Assembly (NCBI GenBank): GCA_963833505.1
Contig: CAWHYG010000004.1
Location: 248,001 to 312,000 of the forward strand
Length of the DNA: 64,000 nt
Origin: CAWHYG01 sp963833505
GTDB taxonomy: Bacteria; Eisenbacteria; RBG-16-71-46; CAIMUX01
Reading direction: 5' to 3'
Below the pieces are notes generated by a model. It was not told where the DNA came from, ran no database searches, and saw only the letters and a list, made by a program, of their open reading frames with translations. Below, piece after piece: positions 34,003 through 42,381 of the stretch. Position 1 is the stretch's first letter; every line of letters begins with the position of its first letter. The translations under genes and the position numbers were made by a program.

Positions 34003-35725
34003 CTACCCCGGCGGGCCTGTCGCCGGCGCGCTGGTGCCCAGTGCGTCTCGATAGTTCCAGGGCATCCAGCCGGAGGGGTTGGCGGCCGTCTCGCGGGGGT
34101 GTCGGAGAACATCGACGAGATAGCGGAAGGGATCGGCCCCGCTGAGCTCGGCCGTGTGGATCAGGCTCATGAAGAGGTCCCCCACCCGGGCGCCGTTCTG
34201 CGTCTTGTAAAAGAGGGAGTTCTTGCGGTGCACAATGGCGCGCTTCAGAGCTCTTTTCGCAGATCGTGTTATCAAGGGGTGCGCCGGGTTTCCTGAGGAA
34301 CAACGTGAGCTTGTCCCAGTGCTTTTCCATATAGGAGATGGCGTCGCCCAGGCCCGAGTTCGGCTCGACCAGGTGCTCCTCGAACTGCTCCCGGCCCCAC
34401 GTCCTGAGCTTCTCCATGATGGGTCCGCTCTGGTCCCGGTGAAAGGCGAGGCGCTCCTCGGTTCCCATCTTCCGCTCGCGAGCGAGAGCGTCGTTCCGGT
34501 AGACCGCGCGCAAAGTCTCGAACACGTAGCGGCATTCGTCGGGGAAGCGATCGGCCACCTGGACGAAGTTCCTCCTGGCATGGACGAGACAGCTCCCCAC
34601 GATCGTCTCAAAGTCTCCGCTGGTGTTCCGGGAGAGCGCATCGCACATCTGGATGGGCGGGGACAACTCCTCCGCCCGTCGCTTCAGCACCTGCTCCAGG
34701 TTCTCTCCCGCGTGCTTGCGACCGGTGAAGAAGAGCGCCATCCGGTGCTCTCCCGTCCGTGAGACAATCCCGGAGGTGAAGATCCCGGTGCGCTCCTTGG
34801 GATCCTTTTCGGGTTCCGGCCGGCCGACGGCCTCCACGTCGGGATCGGCCTCCGTTTCCCCCACGAGATCCGTTCGGATGCCTGGCATCACCTCTCGGTT
34901 CGACGACTTCATCAGCTCGAGAACCTTCATCGTGGTGTCGTCATTGTAGAAGACCTCCCCCTGGGCGGCCTGTCGGATGAGCTCCTCATGAACCGGTTCG
35001 AGCGCTTTGGCGCCGCCGGCCACCAGTTCCCATTGCGTGGCGGCGGGCAACGGGATGCCCAGGCTGCCCTCCAGCTTCTCCAACCGGTTGAAAGGAAGGC
35101 CGCAACCGTAGCGGAGAAGTCCGATCATAGCCGTGGCCGATTCGTCGTACTTCGCCGTACCGACCCCCGGGGGCGGTTCGGCCGAGAAAACCTGGCCGCA
35201 GGCGTTGCAGCGGAGGCGCTCCAGCTCGAAGACCGAAGCTTGCAAGGGAGCCATCCCCGTGATCCGCAGCAGAGAGGCCGGTTCGTTCTGCAGGTACACC
35301 TTCCCGCGGCCGCACTCGGGACACCCGGCGCCGTGCGTCAGCGACGCGTGCGGCACCGGCACCTTCTTCGCGCCCCAGTAGGCTTCCACTCCATGGCGGC
35401 CGTGCCCATGAGGCTTCACGGCCGATGCTTCCTTCGACGGCGAGCCGGTCGCGCCGGCCTCTCCACCGGCGGCGGCATGGCCCTCGAACACGTCCCGGAG
35501 CACCCGGCTCGTCTTCTCCGTGCTCGGCCCGAAGAGCAACCGCCGCAGCCGATCGATCGAGGTCCCCTTCGACTCCAGCTCCCGGGTCAGAAAGCCCAGC
35601 GTATCCACCGCTGCCCTCAGCTTCCCGTGCTCCTCCGCATTCAAAGCCCCTTCTCGGGTCCGCTCGAGGATCGCCTCCAGTTCCTTCCACTCGACCTCGC
35701 GGCGCCGCATCTCTCGTCGATTCAT
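34003..35725 (-). pseudogene. tnpC: IS66 transposase TnpC, frameshifted
   Basis: About 573 residues if one T of 34254-34257 (an A on the coding strand) is ignored. N-terminal helical region, then a zinc ribbon C-P-E-C-G / C-N-A-C-G, then the DDE domain: Asp in F-Y-N-D-D-T-T-M, Asp in M-C-D-A-L-S, and the final D-N-T-I-C-E-[R]-A-L-K-R-A motif. The extra base falls inside this last motif (G-A-A-A-A-G where G-A-A-A-G is expected), so the main frame loses the catalytic Glu context and runs on into noise. After the break the family tail R-K-N-S-L-F-Y-K-T-Q-N-G-A is intact. ATG overlaps the stop of the DUF4338 gene. Confidence 0.88.
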
Positions 35726-36600
35726 GCCGACCTCGTGAGGTGTTCCCGAAAGTGCCGGGTCAGCGGATAGACAAGCACATCCTTGCGCGGACGGTTGGGC
35801 CGACCGGTCTGGTCGTTCTTGCCCCGACCCGTCGTTTGACCCACGCAGATCCAGTTCGCCGCCCGGTAACAGGTGCCGCGCCACCGGGTGCGGTCGACGA
35901 AGGTCTCAGCCAGGTGAACCGGATGGTGGTACCACCACTCCCATTCCCCCGGAAGCATCCGTACCATCCGACCGAGCAGATGGGACGCCAAATGCGGGAC
36001 TTCCACCCAGGGCAGGATGAGGAACCGGCTGTTGTAGCCGACGAAGCGGATGTTCTCGCGCCGGGCCTGAGCCGACCAACCGATGAACCGATCCCGCGGG
36101 CCGAGATGGCGGGGCGCCGAGGTCCAGAGAAAACAGGCCACCGGCCGGCCGGCCGCGAAGACCAGGTGCTTCAGGTGCTCGCCCACCGGTCGCGTGAAGC
36201 CGAGGTAGTGATGTCTTCGGATCAGGCCGTCGAACCTTCGCTCTTCCTCGGTCCGCCGCACCTGACGGAAAGTCAACGAACCCAGTTCCGCCAACGAACC
36301 GCGGATCGGCGGGGCTTCCCACGGAAGAAGCGTCGGCTCCGGTGACGGCCGCGATCGGTCGGGCATCTTCATGCGCGGCGGCGGCAGCGTGATCTCGCCC
36401 GCACGGTCCAGGGCCAGGAGCAACCCGCGGCAGACACCATCGCGCGGGTATCCGTTCGGTTGCATCCAACCCCAGGCCGCGCACAGTTCGAGCGACAGGG
36501 CGCGCCGACTCGCACTCGGGTTCTTCGCCAGAAGCTCGCGGACCAAGAGCACATCCGACTCGGTGATCGGACGGCCTCGATACTGCAGAACCGTGCTCAT
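35722..36600 (-). CDS. DUF4338 protein, passenger of the IS66 element
   Basis: 292 residues from the ATG at 36600; 12 more in-frame codons upstream lack a Shine-Dalgarno. It has the DUF4338 features H-H-Y-L-G-F, a central R-D-R-F-I-G-W, N-S-R-F-L-I-L-P and H-L-A-S-H-L-L-G, and the end region T-C-Y-R-A-A-N-W. Such proteins occur beside transposases, above all IS66, and have a GNAT-like or transposase-accessory role that is not established. Its stop overlaps the tnpC start, so it belongs to the element's operon. Confidence 0.8.
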   Translation of the reverse strand: MSTVLQYRGRPITESDVLLVRELLAKNPSASRRALSLELCAAWGWMQPNGYPRDGVCRGLLLALDRAGEITLPPPRMKMPDRSRPSPEPTLLPWEAPPIRGSLAELGSLTFRQVRRTEEERRFDGLIRRHHYLGFTRPVGEHLKHLVFAAGRPVACFLWTSAPRHLGPRDRFIGWSAQARRENIRFVGYNSRFLILPWVEVPHLASHLLGRMVRMLPGEWEWWYHHPVHLAETFVDRTRWRGTCYRAANWICVGQTTGRGKNDQTGRPNRPRKDVLVYPLTRHFREHLTRSA

Positions 36601-36679
36601 GCGGAAGGGAATAACCGAGGGCGGAAAAGAACGCAAGAGAAAAAACGATCGCCGGAAGAAAAGAGGGGGGCGCCCAGTC

Positions 36680-37042
36680 TCACGCCCCCACCGTGACCCG
36701 ACGCCAGATCGGCGCCGCCCGGGTCGAACCGGGATCTCCGCCGGAGAAGAGCACCGCCAGCTCGTGCGCCCGCATCGAGCTCGCCCGCTCCTTCTCGTCC
36801 GCGGGCCACCAGCGGAATCGGCCGCTCGAGAGACGCTTGTAGCAAAGCCAAAAGCCTTGGCCGTCGTACACGATCACCTTGAGGCCCGTCCCACGACGAT
36901 TGCGGAACACAAAGACCGTGCCGGAGAACGGATCAGCCTTGAGGACGCTCCGACACACGCGCGAGAGACCGTCGATGCCGCAGCGGAAATCCGCCGGTTC
37001 CACCGCCACCAAGACCCGCATCTGCGGGGTGATCTGGAGCAT
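36680..37042 (-). CDS. tnpB: IS66 Orf2 (TnpB)
   Basis: 120 residues. The family hallmark is clear: V-A-V-E-P-A-D-F-R-C-G-I-D-G-L, then D-P-F-S-G-T-V-F-V-F-R-N-R-R-G-T-G-L-K-V-I-V-Y-D-G and W-L-C-Y-K-R-L, split by normal variation. Small accessory protein needed for IS66 transposition. Start overlaps the stop of orf1 (TGATG). Confidence 0.95.
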   Translation of the reverse strand: MLQITPQMRVLVAVEPADFRCGIDGLSRVCRSVLKADPFSGTVFVFRNRRGTGLKVIVYDGQGFWLCYKRLSSGRFRWWPADEKERASSMRAHELAVLFSGGDPGSTRAAPIWRRVTVGA

Positions 37043-37443
37043 CAGCGTTGCTTCCAGAGAGCGGCGGCCAGGACCAGCACCTCCGCACGTTCGTGGGTCG
37101 ACAACCGGACGACGAGCCGGGAACCGTCGGCTCCCCAGAGCTCCACCGCCGGGCCGTCGATCGTGGATCGCCCGAGCAACGACTCCGCGCCGAGTTCGAC
37201 GAACCGAGTCGGTCCTCTCTTCTCCGCGCCTGCCTCGGCGCCGGCGACCCTCCGCTTCAGGGCGCCGTAGTCGAGACGCAAGGCCCGCGAGATGGGAGCG
37301 ATGCCGTGCAACCGCGCCAGGAAAACCGCGGCTTCCCACAGCTTCTCCGGCATCGCCCGCGAATCGCGATGCCGACGCCAATGCTCGATGCGGGTCCGAA
37401 GCCCATGCACCCGGGCGGGGAGTGCTCCGTCCTTCCTTGCCAT
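37042..37443 (-). CDS. tnpA: IS66 Orf1 (TnpA-like)
   Basis: 133 residues from the ATG at 37443, seven bases after GGAGG. It has an N-terminal helix-turn-helix-like part (A-P-I-S-R-A-L-R-L-D-Y-G-A-L-K-R-R-V) and a C-terminal V-E-L-W-G-A-D-G-S-R-L-V-V-R region, as in Orf1 proteins of IS66. First gene of the element's operon. Confidence 0.85.
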   Translation of the reverse strand: MARKDGALPARVHGLRTRIEHWRRHRDSRAMPEKLWEAAVFLARLHGIAPISRALRLDYGALKRRVAGAEAGAEKRGPTRFVELGAESLLGRSTIDGPAVELWGADGSRLVVRLSTHERAEVLVLAAALWKQR

Positions 37444-37528
37444 GAGTCGTCCTCCTTTGGGTCCGTCCACGACTCATGACGGTAGGGGGAGGCTACGCGC
37501 GAATCACGCAGCCGGGCCGAAGGGACAC

Positions 37529-37536
37529 CGAGATTC
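37529..37536. repeat. Right 8-bp target-site duplication of the IS66 element
   Basis: CGAGATTC follows the right terminal repeat, identical to 33861-33868. Confidence 0.92.
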
Positions 37537-37583
37537 TGGTGGAGAGGCTTCCGGGATAGGGTTGCGTTAAGATCACCCCGCCC

Positions 37584-38936
37584 TTACCGCACGATGGTCG
37601 CAGGCGCGGACCACGAGCGCCCGCCGGCAGCGGTCACGATGAGGAAGTACCGGCCCGGAGCCGCCGCAGCTCCGCGAGAGTTCCGGCCGTCCCAGACGAT
37701 GGTCGTCCCACCAGCGGGTACCTGACCGAGAGCCCAGGACTTGATCCGGCTCCCCAGGACATCGACGACCTTGGCGCTCAGCCAGCCGCGGCTGGGAACT
37801 TGGAGCTGCCAGGCAATCCGGCCGGCGCTCGGATCGGGCCGTCCCGCGGACAAGCCGGAGCCTTCCGGCGGGCGGGTCTGCCCCGGGACTCCCGAAGGAT
37901 CACTGCATCCCTGTCCCTCCGCGCCGATCAACTGGCCGCAGAGGCTGCGTTGGGGCAGGCAGAGCGAAAGGCTGTTGAGCGTCCAGTCACCGGCCGTGGT
38001 CTGGCTGCAGGCGACCGCGCCGCAGAACATCGGGTCGCTGTAGATGCAGGAAGGATCGTATTGGATGGCGCCGGATTCAGTGTATACACCGGTGGAATCG
38101 ATGTCAGTGCAGGTAAGGCCACTCCCGCCGCTCGAGTAGAGCTGAGCCCCTAGACCCGGCGAGCAGTTGCCCCAGACGATCGATCGCTCCAGCGTAGACT
38201 GACCAATGAGCATGCCACCTCCACCCGCCTCAGAGTAGTTAGCCGAGATCGTGCAGTTGTTGATGAGTTCTTGGTCCTCCACCAGGATGCCGCCGCCGCC
38301 GTACTTGCCGTTGTTGCCCGTGATCACGCAATCGGTGATAACGGTCCCGGAGTCAAAGTAGACGTACATGCCCCCCCCACGTCGGCCAGAGTTTCCGGAG
38401 ATGACACATCCGCTGACCGTCGACCCGTAGACGTAAAGGGCAAGCCCTCCCCCCTCGTCACCCGTACAGTTGATGATCTTGCAGTTCCTGATCACCGGGG
38501 AAGCCGTGTCGCAGAGGATGCCGCCGCCGTCGTCATCGGGTTGCAGCCCGAGCGAGTTCCCGTTCTCGATCGTCAGCCCCTGGATGCACGCGGTGCTCGG
38601 CTCGAAATGTCCCACGTTGAATCCGCGTCCGGCGTTCTGGCAGTCAATGATCGTCTGGTCGGCTCCCGCCTGGGATGTGATCACGATGTCCTTGCCCTTG
38701 AGGTCGATGTTCCGGTTCCCCGAGCCCCGGTAGATCCCCGGGCTGATCAGCACGGTGTCCCGGTTGGCCGAGTTGTCGATCGCGTTTTGGATGGTCGGAT
38801 AGACCTGGGGAACCAATCGGGTTTTGGCCGACGTCTTGCCGGGGCCGCTCCATAGGAGGATTACGGCAGCGAGGATCGGAAGGCAGCCCCTGCGGCCATT
38901 GCGGACAGGTCGATTCCAATGAGATGCAGTCGCCAC
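37584..38936 (-). CDS. Secreted right-handed beta-helix protein with FlgD-like domain (copy 2)
   Basis: 450 residues from a GTG at 38936 placed seven bases after GGGAGG; a more distant ATG at 39038 would overlap the protease gene and reads poorly. Signal peptide near residues 15-32 (L-P-I-L-A-A-V-I-L-L-W). V-P-Q-V-Y-P-T-I-Q-N-A-I-D opens a parallel beta-helix, with turns such as V-I-R-N-C-K-I-I-N-C and I-T-D-C-V-I-T-G-N-N, and a FlgD-like end with W-D-G-R-N-S-R-G. It is paralogous to 11477-12844, clearly diverged, with the same gene order. Its Shine-Dalgarno is part of the palindrome CCTCCCGGGAGG, so the start may be regulated by folding. Confidence 0.82.
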   Translation of the reverse strand: MATASHWNRPVRNGRRGCLPILAAVILLWSGPGKTSAKTRLVPQVYPTIQNAIDNSANRDTVLISPGIYRGSGNRNIDLKGKDIVITSQAGADQTIIDCQNAGRGFNVGHFEPSTACIQGLTIENGNSLGLQPDDDGGGILCDTASPVIRNCKIINCTGDEGGGLALYVYGSTVSGCVISGNSGRRGGGMYVYFDSGTVITDCVITGNNGKYGGGGILVEDQELINNCTISANYSEAGGGGMLIGQSTLERSIVWGNCSPGLGAQLYSSGGSGLTCTDIDSTGVYTESGAIQYDPSCIYSDPMFCGAVACSQTTAGDWTLNSLSLCLPQRSLCGQLIGAEGQGCSDPSGVPGQTRPPEGSGLSAGRPDPSAGRIAWQLQVPSRGWLSAKVVDVLGSRIKSWALGQVPAGGTTIVWDGRNSRGAAAAPGRYFLIVTAAGGRSWSAPATIVR

Positions 38937-38991
38937 AGGAAACCTCCCGGGAGGGCGCGCTCCGCAACAGGCCGGGGCGCGCCTCGATCCG

Positions 38992-41805
38992 TCAGCGTAC
39001 AATGGTAACCGTGCTGACCCTCTTATGTCCACCCGCATCTGAAACGACCAAGTAGTACCGGCCTGCCGAAACCCGGATGCCGCGGTTGTTCCGCCCGTCC
39101 CACGTAATCCGGGTGCGGGCGTCGGCGGGACCGTGCTGCCACCAGGATCGGACGCACCGGCCGTCCACGCCCACCACCCGCACCGTGAGTCTGCCTGCCG
39201 CCTTCTGCTGCAGGTCCCACGTGACCGCCTGCCCGCTTGGATTCGGGCGACCGCGAGATAGGGTAAGATCAGGCACGGGGAGCTTGCGGCTCGTCACCCC
39301 CGCCGGAAGGCCCAGCCAGACGGTATCGGTCCTGGAAGCGGACCGGCCGGAACCAACGTCCCAGACCCGCACGTTGACCGTCCACAAACCGGTCTGCGCG
39401 TGGAAAGGAATACTGATCGGCGGATCGGAAGGACCACGCTCGGCAAAGAACTTGTCGTTGATGATCGGGATATCCGAAGCTCCGAAGAACGAGGCAGCTG
39501 TCGCCCGCACCCTGCCGCCGTGCGTGCCCGTGTCCGTGAACCTGAAGGTCAGGGTATCCGGCTTCATTGGGGACGTTCCTGACGTGTCCGGTCCCGCGGC
39601 GATCGTCAGGGACGGAAGGACCGGTGTCGACGTGTCGGGGAGGACGGAGTATCCGGAGTACTGCGGCCCGCCGTCGACTTTCCACTTATACGCACTCGCG
39701 CTGTCGAGCGCCGCCACACCCTCATACCGGATCCCATCCCAGACCATGACGCCCCGGTCCGAGTTCCATTGGCTGGCGGCCAGGCGGGTCATGAACTCGT
39801 CCCCGGTCCTGCCTGCGAAATAGATGTCGACGAAGTCACCGGGGTTGATCGGGGCCGAGTCCCCGCCGATCGTCATTGCCCTCCCCGAACGTGGGTTGTC
39901 AATGGGCTCCAGAATTCCAGTCCCGGTCGAGTCCCGCCATCCGAGCTGGCCCTGGGTGAACGAACAGACGCGGTCATGGCACTTCTCCATCATGATGCAC
40001 GAGTCCTGCACCGCCGTGCACGCATAGCAGTTGCCATTCCGCACGCGCAGGTAGCCGTACTGGACATAACAGGTGTCCGCCCCGCCGCACTGGCCCTTGT
40101 ATTCATCCATGGCATGGAACACGTGCCCGGACTCGTGAGGGAGAATCCAAGCCAGGTTGCTCGGGCCATAGAACACTCCGCCGTTGTAGTGCAGAAGCAC
40201 TTCGTCCGGCCCGCCGAGGTCGGCGTAGGAGATATGGTGTTGCGCATCGGGGAAGTGGTGGTTCGAAGCTGGACACTCATCTTGGATCACGAAGGCGACG
40301 AAGTACCAGTCCGTCTGATAGCGCCTCCGCCTGTCGTTCGCGCACTCCTGCAGGAAAGAAGGGTAATCGGTACTGTCCGCCCTCGTATAGCCCAGGTAGT
40401 CGAGCGCGTCCGCCGTCCACTTCCCTCGATTCGGCTCTTCGATTGGTTCGACGGCGGTCGGAACCGCTTCCTTCTCCTCCACCGCAAAGGTGAGGTCGGC
40501 GTGGTCGGGAGCGAGACTCGCCAGCCGCGAGAGGCCCCGCAGCATATAGGCCCAAGTGCTCGAGATGTCGTCGCTCGACCAGTCCTCCCAGTGATGTGGG
40601 GAGTCGCAGTTCTTCGTGGAATCGCTTTCCATGAAGAAGGCCGACAGGCCGACCTCGCCCATCATGTACATCGAGGTCAGCCCCATCGGGATGTTTCGGT
40701 TCTGAACCACCTCGATCGTATCCGGGGTATTCTCCGGCCCCTGGGGTTGCGGCGGCTCGGAGTCCGGCAAGGCGAGCATGAGGTTCCATGCCAGTCGGTT
40801 GAACGCCGAATCGGTGATCCGGGTTTGCGACGGCACGTTTGGGATGGCGTCCCCGGTAATGAGGTCGACCCGCCAATCGTTCTCGAGGGCGCTCTCCTGC
40901 TGGGCGTTCGTGCGGCAGATGAGCGCGTTCGGGGAGATCGCGACCAGCACCTTCAGACCGTACGTGGACTGCAACGCATGGTACGTGCCGGCGAAAGTGC
41001 TGTCCGTGGTGGCCAGTTCCACGAAGGTGAGGCCGGCGCCCGCCCCCCCACCCTCCTCGCCCGGGGTTGACGGCTGGTTGTTCGCGTTGTTCTGGCCCGG
41101 GCCTAGCCCGCCCCCGCTGCAGTCAGGCACGGATCCGGCCGTGTTGAACCCGAGCGTGCCGTATCCCGCGATCGGATCCATCTCGCCGGGTTTGCTGTCA
41201 TCGACGAAGTACCCGCCCTGCTCCGGGTGTGCGATGAGCGAGAACTGCGTGGGCACGTGGTAGTAGTTGTATCCCGCAAACCAGTAGCACGGGACCATCG
41301 TCCCTGTCTGGGCCGCATCCCAGAGCAGGGAGGTGCCCTTGTTGCTTCCCGGCCAGCCGCTCATGGCCAGCTCGAAGTCCGTGCAGGTGCCATAGGCGCG
41401 GACGACCGTGCCGGTTCCATCGCTGTAGTCGCCATCGTAGCTCACGCCGAACGTGAGCCCCTTCAAACGCGGGCTGCTGCCCGGCGGGAAGGCCGCGTAC
41501 ACCTTCCAGACCCGCAGGGTGTCAGGCCCTGCGTCATCGATCTCCGCCCGGACGTTGCCGCACGAGTCCGGCGCCGTCCCTTGGCTGCACACGTTTCCGC
41601 CGGCGAACGTAATCCCGGGAGCGTGGATCACGAGTACGCCACCGGCGTTCGGTCCGGCCAAAGCGGCGGACGCCGCAAGCATCAGGGCGAACGGAACAAT
41701 CAGTGAGTGAGTGAGTGAGTGAGTGAGTGAGTGCGAACGGGACTCATTTGTGTTCAGGAACCGCTTACCGGGCGGGCGATCCCCGCGCACCTCTCGAGCG
41801 TTCAT
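38992..41805 (-). CDS. Secreted zinc metalloprotease-like protein with FlgD-like domain and tetranucleotide tract
   Basis: 937 residues, ATG with GGAGGT five bases before. Residues 25-36 (H-S-L-T repeats) are encoded by seven TCAC units, just before the hydrophobic signal segment I-V-P-F-A-L-M-L-A; cleavage near residue 50. Residues 51-163 match the short protein at 12901-13482. A middle domain follows, then the zinc site H557-E-S-G-H561 with Asp567 in H-A-M-D-E-Y as probable third ligand (metzincin-like, with His where Gly is usual) and a Cys-rich loop after it. Next come Ig-like sequence and a FlgD-like C-terminus (W-D-G-R-N-N-R-G, A-G-R-Y-Y-L-V-V). A secreted protease is likely; target unknown. 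Changes in the repeat tract would switch the reading frame. Confidence 0.82.
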   Translation of the reverse strand: MNAREVRGDRPPGKRFLNTNESRSHSLTHSLTHSLIVPFALMLAASAALAGPNAGGVLVIHAPGITFAGGNVCSQGTAPDSCGNVRAEIDDAGPDTLRVWKVYAAFPPGSSPRLKGLTFGVSYDGDYSDGTGTVVRAYGTCTDFELAMSGWPGSNKGTSLLWDAAQTGTMVPCYWFAGYNYYHVPTQFSLIAHPEQGGYFVDDSKPGEMDPIAGYGTLGFNTAGSVPDCSGGGLGPGQNNANNQPSTPGEEGGGAGAGLTFVELATTDSTFAGTYHALQSTYGLKVLVAISPNALICRTNAQQESALENDWRVDLITGDAIPNVPSQTRITDSAFNRLAWNLMLALPDSEPPQPQGPENTPDTIEVVQNRNIPMGLTSMYMMGEVGLSAFFMESDSTKNCDSPHHWEDWSSDDISSTWAYMLRGLSRLASLAPDHADLTFAVEEKEAVPTAVEPIEEPNRGKWTADALDYLGYTRADSTDYPSFLQECANDRRRRYQTDWYFVAFVIQDECPASNHHFPDAQHHISYADLGGPDEVLLHYNGGVFYGPSNLAWILPHESGHVFHAMDEYKGQCGGADTCYVQYGYLRVRNGNCYACTAVQDSCIMMEKCHDRVCSFTQGQLGWRDSTGTGILEPIDNPRSGRAMTIGGDSAPINPGDFVDIYFAGRTGDEFMTRLAASQWNSDRGVMVWDGIRYEGVAALDSASAYKWKVDGGPQYSGYSVLPDTSTPVLPSLTIAAGPDTSGTSPMKPDTLTFRFTDTGTHGGRVRATAASFFGASDIPIINDKFFAERGPSDPPISIPFHAQTGLWTVNVRVWDVGSGRSASRTDTVWLGLPAGVTSRKLPVPDLTLSRGRPNPSGQAVTWDLQQKAAGRLTVRVVGVDGRCVRSWWQHGPADARTRITWDGRNNRGIRVSAGRYYLVVSDAGGHKRVSTVTIVR
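41703..41730. repeat. Seven GTGA tetranucleotides inside the protease gene
   Basis: (GTGA)7 on the plus strand, (TCAC)7 in the coding sense, plus three matching bases. It lies about 75 codon-bases after the ATG. Loss or gain of one unit shifts the frame. In the other copy of the module the tract has decayed to a mixed GTGG/GTGA/GTGC run (13391-13410). Confidence 0.93.
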
Positions 41806-41988
41806 GGCAGACCTCCAATCGTTTCACTGACACCCTCCGCCTTTCAGGCGGAGCAACTTGCCAACGATTCAGGTCTCGCGGTGGAAACGACCAGGAAACC
41901 GTCCTGGCAAGAACATATCCCCGAGTCCGTTCCCCCGGATCCGCTCGAACTTGCTGCCGTCCCAAGATGTCCAACGGTCGAGCAATCG
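41806..41988 (-). promoter_or_regulatory. Conserved 5' leader of the secreted module (copy 2)
   Basis: Same length and about 85-90% the same sequence by eye as 13483-13666, with the CTCCGCC-N5-GGCGGAG hairpin kept. It runs from the promoter to the ATG at 41805. Confidence 0.4.
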
Positions 41989-41994
41989 ACGATA

Positions 41995-42023
41995 AAGTTA
42001 CACCCCGCTGCTTAGGTTGTCAA
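41995..42023 (-). promoter_or_regulatory. Promoter of the secreted module (copy 2)
   Basis: -35 TTGACA (42023-42018), 17-base spacer, -10 TAACTT (42000-41995). The hexamers match copy 1; the spacers do not. Confidence 0.6.
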
Positions 42024-42381
42024 GGCGAAAGGGGAAAAGCGGCCAACACAGCCGGTTACGGTCGATCTTTCCGCACTCTCGCGAATGCGCCGTCACGTGC
42101 AGGCAACCGAGTCGGGGAAATGCAGGGCCAGTTCCTCCAGACGATCCCGGGTGTCCGCTCCCCCCCGGTCGAGGATCGGAAGATGAGGATGAGCTTGGTC
42201 CCTTCCGTCCGCGGGAACGTGGGATCCGATTGCGGCGGCACAGGCCTCCGGGCTATTCTTCAGGGCCGGTCCACGCCCGGCTTCGTCCCGCCCCCCGGAA
42301 CGGACTCGGACTGTAGTCGAGATGCCGGCGGCGGCGTGCGAGGCGCGACATCGTCGCTCCACGAGGGAGGCTTGAATCGCC
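42024..42381. other. Intergenic, no gene seen
   Basis: About 360 bases between the divergent secreted-module promoter and the gene at 42382. Open frames here lack starts and motifs. GGGAGG about 12 bases before 42382 serves as the only visible signal. Confidence 0.4.

Larger units (their letters stand above)
33869..37528 (-). mobile_element. Complete IS66-family element (3660 bp) with DUF4338 passenger
   Basis: Terminal inverted repeats start GTGTCCCTTCGGC at both ends (33869-33881 and, inverted, 37516-37528) and continue imperfectly for another 10-15 bases. An 8-bp direct repeat CGAGATTC flanks the element, the target duplication length typical of IS66. Genes read leftwards: orf1/tnpA (37443), orf2/tnpB (37042), a DUF4338 protein (36600) and tnpC (35725), each start overlapping or close to the previous stop. 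tnpC carries a one-base insertion at its catalytic Glu motif, so the copy may be dead unless that is a sequencing error. The exact duplication shows a recent insertion. Confidence 0.93.
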
